From Novosphingobium sp. UBA6722 (GTDB lineage Bacteria > Pseudomonadota > Alphaproteobacteria > Sphingomonadales > Sphingomonadaceae), in assembly GCA_002454125.1 (NCBI GenBank), contig DKII01000153.1, positions 9,139 to 19,653 of the forward strand: a stretch of DNA of 10,515 nt, given 5' to 3'. How positions within the stretch are numbered: position 1 is the first letter of the stretch; every line of letters begins with the position of its first letter. The notes beneath the pieces are model-generated. The model was not told the origin of the DNA and ran no database searches. It was given only the letters and a program-made list of their open reading frames with translations. The position numbers and the translations under genes were made by a program. Below, piece after piece: positions 5,983 through 10,515 of this stretch.

Positions 5983-6522
5983 TCAGGCCTTGCAGATCGC
6001 GAACTTGCCGACGCGGGCTTGCCCGGATCGGGCCCCGAGACCGGCAGCAAGGCCGATCACTTCGGCCGTGCTTTCCGCTGGCAGCGGGGAAAGCAGCATG
6101 ACCAGGCGGTCGACTGCCGAGCAGCGGTCGGTCGGCAATTGCTGGCCGACCATGGTGGTAACGGCGCCCTCGACGAAAGGCTTCAGGTTCTCGTCCGGCA
6201 TGGCCTTGAGCAGGCTGGCGGCCTGCGGGTCCATGCCCCCGCCGATCTTGAAAAAGGCGGCCTTCGCTTGCGGCCAGGACCGGTCTCGGCCCGCCGAATA
6301 GCGCTTGGCCAGGTTTTCGGACTGGCTGCGCAGGAACGCATCGCTCGGCAGGACCGGCGTGCAACGCTGGGCAGCGCCGCGGATTACGCCCGGCAGAGCA
6401 AAGGTCGAGACAGCCGTGAATTCCTGCGCAGTCAGGCAGGGAACTTCCGCTGCCTGGGCCAGGGCCGGGGCAGGCAAGGCCAAGGCCGCCGCAATGGCGA
6501 TAGTCCGGTTGAGGACACGCAT
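5983..6522 (-). CDS. Small exported four-cysteine protein of unknown function
   Basis: I do not recognise the family. The 179-residue product has a signal peptide (MRVLNRT, then a hydrophobic core) with a likely cut after APALA (residue 22), so it should be periplasmic. The mature part has four cysteines, at 29, 54, 134 and 177, which could make two disulfides, the last being three residues from the C-terminus. There is no clear enzyme motif and no further membrane segment. The frame can be read from a TTG at 6537, but that TTG overlaps the GGAG that serves as ribosome binding site for the ATG at 6522, so the ATG is preferred. The gene lies between ispDF (15 nt upstream) and pncC (3 nt downstream) and is almost certainly co-transcribed with both, but nothing in it ties it to isoprenoid or NAD metabolism. 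Confidence 0.85.
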   Translation of the reverse strand: MRVLNRTIAIAAALALPAPALAQAAEVPCLTAQEFTAVSTFALPGVIRGAAQRCTPVLPSDAFLRSQSENLAKRYSAGRDRSWPQAKAAFFKIGGGMDPQAASLLKAMPDENLKPFVEGAVTTMVGQQLPTDRCSAVDRLVMLLSPLPAESTAEVIGLAAGLGARSGQARVGKFAICKA

Positions 6523-6531
6523 CTCAAACTT

Positions 6532-6535
6532 CTCC
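6532..6535 (-). promoter_or_regulatory. Ribosome binding site that fixes the start of the four-cysteine protein
   Basis: GGAG on the minus strand lies 9 nt before the ATG at 6522. The longer reading would use a TTG (6537-6535) overlapping this site and has no ribosome binding site of its own. Confidence 0.65.
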
Positions 6536-6537
6536 AA

Positions 6538-7689
6538 TCAATCGCGCAGCAGGCTTGCGACCGCCTGCGCGGCGATCCCTTCGGCGCGGCCGGTAAAGCC
6601 AAGCCGCTCGGTTGTGGTGGCCTTTACGCTGATTGCCTCGATCCCGGTAGCGAGGATTTCGGCCAGTCGTGCGCGCATTGCTTCGCGGTGCGGGCCGATC
6701 TTGGGCGCCTCGCAAATGATCGTCAGGTCAATATTGCCAATGCGATAGCCGGCATCACTTGCCAGCTTGGCGGCGTGGGCCAGGAAGCGGTCCGATGCGG
6801 CACCCTTCCACTGCGGGTCGCTTGGCGGGAAGTGGCTGCCGATATCGCCCTGGCCAATTGCGCCCAGGATGGCATCGACCAGGGCATGGATCGCAACGTC
6901 TGCGTCGCTGTGACCCGCGAGACCATGCGTATGATCGATCTTGATCCCGCAGAGCCAAAGTTCCTCGCCCGCCGCCAGACGGTGGACGTCATAGCCGGTG
7001 CCGACCCGCATGGGCGGCAGTTCGGCGGCAAAGTCGCTGGCGAAAGTCAGCTTGTGCAAGCGTTCGTCTCCTTCGACCAGCGCCACGGCCAGACCCGCGG
7101 CGCGCGCCACCTGGGCGTCGTCGCCCGCTTCGGCCGCACCCGGCCACGCCCGATGCGCCGCCAGAATGTCCTGATACCGAAAGGCCTGCGGGGTCTGGAC
7201 CCGGCGCAGCGCCTCGCGGCGGGCCGGATTGCCCATCAGTTCCCCTTCGGCCTCGGTCAGGCTGTCTACAACTGGCAGGACCGGGATGGCCCCCGGCTGA
7301 ACGGCCAAGGCACCAACCAGCCGCTCAATCACTTCGCCAGGCAGGATCGGGCGTGCCGCATCATGGATCAGGACGATGTCGGGGGCTTGAGCCGCGAGCG
7401 CCTCCAACCCGCGCCGTACCGATTCCTGCCGGGTTGCCCCGCCAACGATCAGCTGAATCCCGGGAAGTCCGGCAAGACATTCGGCCGCAATGACTTCGGC
7501 GCCCTCGGGTATCGCAACAACAATGGGAGCAACACCGGCTTCGGCAAGTGCCTCAGCCGAATGCCGCACCACCGGCTTGCCGCGCCAACGGGCGAACTGC
7601 TTGGGCAGCGGCTGCCCAGCGCGCAGGCCTTGCCCGGCCGCGACGATAACGGCGGCGATGCGGGGCAAGGGAGTGCTGGACGCGGTCAT
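6538..7689 (-). CDS. ispDF: Bifunctional IspD/IspF enzyme of the MEP pathway
   Basis: This fused enzyme carries two non-consecutive steps of the methylerythritol phosphate pathway: IspD (MEP plus CTP to CDP-ME) and IspF (CDP-ME 2-phosphate to cyclic MEcPP plus CMP). With the ATG at 7689 it has 383 residues. The IspD half (about 9-222) shows IVAAGQGLR (15-23) and LPKQF for CTP binding, HDAARP (109-114) and VQTPQAF (164-170). The IspF half (about 227-383) shows GYDVH (232-236) and His268 in SDADVAIHAL, giving zinc ligands Asp234, His236 and His268, then GDIGSHFPPSD and the closing TTTERLGFTGR. Both active sites look intact. The start is uncertain: GGGAG sits only 2 nt before this ATG, and an in-frame TTG at 7728 could add 13 residues. 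It is first of a three-gene minus-strand cluster and divergent from dusB. Confidence 0.95.
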   Translation of the reverse strand: MTASSTPLPRIAAVIVAAGQGLRAGQPLPKQFARWRGKPVVRHSAEALAEAGVAPIVVAIPEGAEVIAAECLAGLPGIQLIVGGATRQESVRRGLEALAAQAPDIVLIHDAARPILPGEVIERLVGALAVQPGAIPVLPVVDSLTEAEGELMGNPARREALRRVQTPQAFRYQDILAAHRAWPGAAEAGDDAQVARAAGLAVALVEGDERLHKLTFASDFAAELPPMRVGTGYDVHRLAAGEELWLCGIKIDHTHGLAGHSDADVAIHALVDAILGAIGQGDIGSHFPPSDPQWKGAASDRFLAHAAKLASDAGYRIGNIDLTIICEAPKIGPHREAMRARLAEILATGIEAISVKATTTERLGFTGRAEGIAAQAVASLLRD

Positions 7690-7710
7690 GGCTCCCGCGC
7701 CGGTAAAGAC

Positions 7711-7728
7711 TTGCCGTGTTTCCGGCAA
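7711..7728. promoter_or_regulatory. Inverted repeat in the ispDF/dusB divergent region
   Basis: TTGCCG (7711-7716) and CGGCAA (7723-7728) form a perfect 6-bp dyad with a 6-nt spacer. The left arm, TTGCCG, also lies 17 nt before TATGTG (7734-7739), a weak but correctly spaced -35/-10 pair for dusB. If the ispDF start is the TTG at 7728, part of this would be coding. Function is inferred only. Confidence 0.25.
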
Positions 7729-7740
7729 TTCCCTATGTGC

Positions 7741-7757
7741 TGCCCAAATTTTAGGCA
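7741..7757. promoter_or_regulatory. 17-bp palindrome upstream of dusB-ntrBC, candidate NtrC site
   Basis: TGCCCAAATTTTAGGCA is a near-perfect palindrome: arms TGCC/GGCA and AAA/TTT around a central T, with one C-A mismatch. Its size and its TGC-N11-GCA ends equal those of the enteric NtrC site (TGCACC-N5-GGTGCA type), although the inner bases differ. It ends 7 nt before the dusB start and is AT-rich in a GC-rich setting. An autoregulatory site of the dusB-ntrB-ntrC operon is a fair guess. A minus-strand TAAAAT (7753-7748) inside it could also be a -10 element for ispDF, but no -35 match accompanies it. Confidence 0.35.
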
Positions 7758-7764
7758 GATCAGC

Positions 7765-8778
7765 ATGTCCCTCCCGGTTCCTCCCTCGCTAGACCCGATT
7801 CAGGTCGGTCCGCAGCGCATCGATTGCCCAGTCATCCTGGCGCCGATGACTGGCGTGACCGACTTGCCGTTCCGGCGCCTGGTGCGGCGCTATGGCTCGG
7901 GTCTGAATGTCACCGAGATGATCGCCAGCCCGGCCGCGATCCGCGAAACGCGGGTTTCGGTGCAAAAGGCGATGTGGGACCAGATCGAAGAGCCAGTCTC
8001 GATGCAGCTGGTCGGCTGCGATCCGGTGCAGATGGGCGAGGCGGCCAAGCTGGTCGAGGATCGCGGCGCGGCGATTATCGACATCAACATGGGCTGCCCG
8101 GTTCGCAAGGTCGTCAACGGCGATGCCGGCTCGGCCCTGATGCGGGACGTGCCGCTGGCGGCCAAGCTGATTGAAGCTACGGTCAAGGCCGTCTCGGTCC
8201 CCGTTACCGTCAAGATGCGGATGGGCTGGTGCCATGACAGCCTGAATGCCCCCGAGCTGGCCCGGATCGCCGAGGATCTCGGGGCGAAGATGGTCACGGT
8301 CCACGGCCGCACCCGCAACCAGATGTACAAGGGCGAGGCTGACTGGGCCTTCGTTCGCCAGGTCAAGGATGCCGTATCGATCCCGGTGATCGTCAACGGT
8401 GACATTTGCACGATCGATGACGCCGCCCGTGCGCTTGAACTCTCTGGCGCCAATGGCGTCATGATCGGGCGCGGGGCTTACGGCAAACCGTGGATGCTCG
8501 GCCAGGTGATGCATTGGCTGCGGCACGGGGTGCAGGTGCCCGATCCTTCGATCGACGAGCAATTAGCCGTGATTCTTGAGCATTACGAAGCAATGCTAAG
8601 CCATTACGGCAAGGACACCGGGGTGAAGATGGCCCGCAAGCACCTGGGCTGGTACACCAAGGGCCTGCATGGCTCGGCCGAGTTCCGTAACATGATCAAC
8701 TTTGTCGACGACGCCGACGCGGTCATGCGCAACCTGCGCGAGTTCTACGCGCCGTTCATTTCACGGTTGGCGGCCTGA
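7765..8778 (+). CDS. dusB: tRNA-dihydrouridine synthase, DusB/NifR3 type
   Basis: Dus enzymes reduce specific uridines in the tRNA D-loop to dihydrouridine, using FMN and NADPH. The 337-residue product has the TIM-barrel landmarks: ILAPMTGVTDLPFRR (24-38), TEMIAS, QLVGCDP, INMGCPVRKVVNGDAGSALM with catalytic Cys111, KMRMGW (150-155), VHGRTRNQMYKG (179-190), VNGDI (210-214) and GVMIGRGAYGKPWML for the FMN phosphate. Length is typical. The frame extends far upstream over the antisense of ispDF, but the ATG at 7765 matches the family N-terminus; the ribosome binding site is weak (TTAGGC about 8 nt before). It is the first gene of the nifR3-ntrB-ntrC operon known from Rhodobacter, Rhizobium and relatives, and ends 2 nt before ntrB. 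Confidence 0.95.
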   Translation: MSLPVPPSLDPIQVGPQRIDCPVILAPMTGVTDLPFRRLVRRYGSGLNVTEMIASPAAIRETRVSVQKAMWDQIEEPVSMQLVGCDPVQMGEAAKLVEDRGAAIIDINMGCPVRKVVNGDAGSALMRDVPLAAKLIEATVKAVSVPVTVKMRMGWCHDSLNAPELARIAEDLGAKMVTVHGRTRNQMYKGEADWAFVRQVKDAVSIPVIVNGDICTIDDAARALELSGANGVMIGRGAYGKPWMLGQVMHWLRHGVQVPDPSIDEQLAVILEHYEAMLSHYGKDTGVKMARKHLGWYTKGLHGSAEFRNMINFVDDADAVMRNLREFYAPFISRLAA

Positions 8779-8780
8779 CC

Positions 8781-9872
8781 ATGGCCGATCCGGCACGTCA
8801 GCTGGCCTCGTTGCCGCTGGCCGTGGTCCTGTTGTCACCTGGCCAGCGCGTTTCTGCTGCCAATCCGGCAGCCGAACAGTTGCTGGGGCAGAGCGCCCGG
8901 CGCCTGATCGGGCGCGCGCTGGGTGAAGTGATCCTGTTCGACGAGCCGCGCCTGGCAGACCGTATGGCCGAGGCCGAGGGCCAGATTTCGGCGCGGGCAA
9001 CACCCGTGCTGGTGCCGGGGCAGGGGCAGCGCCGGCTTGATGTTACCGCCGCACCGGTGATCGATCAGCCCGGCTGGCAGGTTCTGACCTTGCAGGATGC
9101 GGCCGGCGCCGAAGCCCTGCGCGGCGAGGGCAGCGAGGATACGGTTCTGCGCGCGCCCGAGATTCTGGCGCATGAAATCAAGAACCCGCTGGCGGGCATT
9201 CGCGGCGCAGCGCAATTGCTGGGGCGCAAGCTCAAGGACGGGGATCTGGCCCTGACTGGGCTGATTGCCGACGAGGTCGACCGGATCGCCAAGCTGATCG
9301 ATCAGATGCAGTCGCTCTCACGCCGCACACCGCCGGAACTTGGTGCCTGCAACCTGCATGAAGCGGTCCGCCGCGCCCGCGCCGTGATCGAGGCGGGCGG
9401 CAAGGCACCTGTAGTCATTGAGGAGTTCGATCCTTCGCTGCCGCCAGTCCTCGCCAATGCCGATGCGCTGGTCCAGGTGCTGATCAACCTGATCGCCAAC
9501 GCCGCTGAAGCCTGTGCCGGCGAAGCCGAGTCGCGGATTGTCGTCCGCACGCGCTTTGCCAGCGGGTTGCAGCTGCACCGCACCAGCGAGGGGGCGCCGG
9601 TTCGGCTGCCGATCGAATTGCGGGTCAGTGACAATGGCCCGGGCGTCGATCCGGCCATGGCCGATCACCTGTTCGAGCCTTTCGTGACGACCAAGAAGAG
9701 CGGGCAGGGCCTTGGTCTGGCGCTGGTTCGCCGGATGGTTCGCGACATGAACGGCCGGATCAGCCACGACCGTGAGCAGGCCAAGGGCCTGACCCATTTT
9801 CGCGTGCACCTGCAGGTCGCGCCGAAACTGACTGTGCCGGCAGACAGCAAGCCGCAGGAGCAGGTGGCATGA
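8781..9872 (+). CDS. ntrB: Nitrogen regulation sensor histidine kinase NtrB
   Basis: NtrB (GlnL) is the cytoplasmic kinase/phosphatase that, under control of PII protein, sets phosphorylation of NtrC according to nitrogen status. The 363-residue product has an N-terminal PAS domain (about 7-105, with VLLSPGQRVSAANPAAEQLLG). The phosphoacceptor helix reads LAHEIKNPLAGIRGAAQLL, with His131, the NtrB-type extension of the H box. The HATPase domain has the N box NLIANAAEA (236-244), DNGPGV (284-289) and FEPFVTTKKSGQGLGLALV (298-316). There is no membrane segment, as expected. It starts 2 nt after the dusB stop without a clear ribosome binding site, and its last codons overlap ntrC by 4 nt, so the three genes are probably translated in a coupled way. 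Confidence 0.96.
   Translation: MADPARQLASLPLAVVLLSPGQRVSAANPAAEQLLGQSARRLIGRALGEVILFDEPRLADRMAEAEGQISARATPVLVPGQGQRRLDVTAAPVIDQPGWQVLTLQDAAGAEALRGEGSEDTVLRAPEILAHEIKNPLAGIRGAAQLLGRKLKDGDLALTGLIADEVDRIAKLIDQMQSLSRRTPPELGACNLHEAVRRARAVIEAGGKAPVVIEEFDPSLPPVLANADALVQVLINLIANAAEACAGEAESRIVVRTRFASGLQLHRTSEGAPVRLPIELRVSDNGPGVDPAMADHLFEPFVTTKKSGQGLGLALVRRMVRDMNGRISHDREQAKGLTHFRVHLQVAPKLTVPADSKPQEQVA
9856..9860 (+). promoter_or_regulatory. Ribosome binding site of ntrC
   Basis: AGGAG inside the end of ntrB lies 8 nt before the ntrC ATG (9869), supporting that start and the 4-bp ATGA overlap. Confidence 0.75.
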
Positions 9873-10515
9873 GTGTGCTGCTGGTCGAGGACGATGCGTC
9901 GATCGCCATCGTGATTACCGCTGCGCTTGAGGCCGAGGGCTTCGAGGTTGTGCGCTGCGATTCGATTGCCGAGCGCGACCGGCTGCTGAGCGAACGGCAC
10001 TTTTCCGCGCTGGTGACCGACGTGATGCTGACCGATGGTGACGGCATCGCCACGATCGACCGGGTTCGCGCCGCCGATCCGGACCTGCCGATCATCATCC
10101 TTTCGGCCCAGAACACGCTGGATACCGCAGTTCGGGCGACCGATACCGGCGCCTTCGAATATTTCCCCAAGCCGTTTGACATCGACGAGCTTGCCCGGAC
10201 CGTCCGCCAGGCCGTGGGCAGCAGCGCCGTCAAGGCTGAAGCCGAAGGGGAGGGCACCCCGGCTGGCCTCCCGCTGGTTGGCCGCAGTGCATCGATGCAG
10301 GCGGTCTATCGCATGATCACCCGTGTGCTGCGCAATGATCTGACCGTGCTGGTGCTGGGCGAAAGTGGCACCGGCAAGGAACTGGTGGCCGAGGCGATCC
10401 ATCAGCTGGGCCAGCGGCGCGAGGGGCCGTTCGTGGCGGTCAACACGGCTGCAATCCCGGGCGAACTGATCGAAAGCGAATTGTTCGGGCATGAGAAGGG
10501 CGCCTTCACCGGCGC
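9869..10515 (+). CDS. ntrC: Nitrogen regulation response regulator NtrC, N-terminal part (cut by window edge)
   Basis: NtrC (GlnG) is the sigma-54-dependent activator phosphorylated by NtrB; it opens promoters of nitrogen assimilation genes. The visible 215 residues begin with a receiver domain: acidic pocket Glu7-Asp8-Asp9, phosphoacceptor Asp51 in VTDVMLTDGDG, Ser79 in ILSAQNT and Lys101 in YFPKPFD. After a linker (about 118-133) the AAA+ domain opens with LVGRSASMQAVY, Walker A GESGTGKE (164-171) and the run to ESELFGHEKGAFTG. The window ends inside the GAFTGA loop that contacts sigma-54. The rest of the AAA+ domain and the Fis-type DNA-binding domain lie outside. The start ATG overlaps the ntrB stop (ATGA). 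Confidence 0.96.
   Translation, partial: MSVLLVEDDASIAIVITAALEAEGFEVVRCDSIAERDRLLSERHFSALVTDVMLTDGDGIATIDRVRAADPDLPIIILSAQNTLDTAVRATDTGAFEYFPKPFDIDELARTVRQAVGSSAVKAEAEGEGTPAGLPLVGRSASMQAVYRMITRVLRNDLTVLVLGESGTGKELVAEAIHQLGQRREGPFVAVNTAAIPGELIESELFGHEKGAFTG

Noticed and set aside
5707..7764. Very long plus-strand extension upstream of dusB
   Set aside because: It lies antisense to pncC, the four-cysteine protein and ispDF, all of which have clear motifs or a signal peptide. Open antisense frames are common in GC-rich DNA.
7789..8562. 257-codon minus-strand frame across dusB
   Set aside because: It is a shadow of dusB with a His/Arg/Asp-rich translation and no domain.
9665..10492. 275-codon minus-strand frame across ntrB and ntrC
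   Set aside because: It is antisense to two genes with unmistakable kinase and response-regulator motifs.

Overview
The window reads as ordinary chromosomal DNA from a GC-rich alphaproteobacterium, most likely a sphingomonad (Sphingomonadales). The support is the gyrA N-terminus type, the fused ispDF gene, the dusB(nifR3)-ntrB-ntrC order and the lipA-coq10/ratA order. This placement comes from recognising families and gene order, not from a database search. Coding density is very high. There are twelve genes, two of them cut by the window edges. I see no insertion sequence, phage gene, CRISPR array, tRNA or rRNA.

Layout. Positions 1-364 (minus) hold the N-terminal part of gyrA. A 276-bp intergenic region (365-640) separates it from a divergent gene at 641-2077 (plus) for an exported, alanine/lysine-rich, TPR-like protein of unknown function. 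That gene ends in a GNRA-loop terminator. Positions 4067-2141 (minus) form a compact three-gene operon: an SbtA-family bicarbonate transporter, an SbtB-type PII-like regulator and a beta-carbonic anhydrase. The junctions are a 2-nt gap and a 1-nt overlap. Divergent from it across 57 bp, lipA (lipoyl synthase) and a Coq10/RatA START-domain gene overlap by one base (4125-5518). The second of these runs 40 bp into the 3' end of a convergent minus-strand cluster, ispDF, a small four-cysteine exported protein, and pncC/cinA-C (7689-5479). The last block (7765 to the window end, plus) is dusB-ntrB-ntrC, the classical alphaproteobacterial nitrogen-control operon; ntrC is cut inside its AAA+ domain.

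How the genes fit together. The sbtA-sbtB-carbonic anhydrase cluster looks like a bicarbonate acquisition unit: uptake, nucleotide-sensing control, and CO2/HCO3- interconversion. Nothing in the window is a CO2-fixation gene, so it may supply HCO3- to anaplerotic and biosynthetic carboxylases. lipA and coq10 both serve respiratory metabolism, through lipoylated dehydrogenases and ubiquinone. ispDF makes the isoprenoid precursors that also feed ubiquinone and carotenoids. NtrB/NtrC sense nitrogen status, with DusB (tRNA dihydrouridine synthesis) co-transcribed upstream.

The best candidates for a second look are the bicarbonate operon, a 17-bp palindrome just before dusB that resembles an NtrC half-site pair, dyad symmetry in the sbtA/lipA divergent promoter, and alternative palindromes in the leader of the exported TPR-like gene. 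I did not find a clearly novel multi-gene system.
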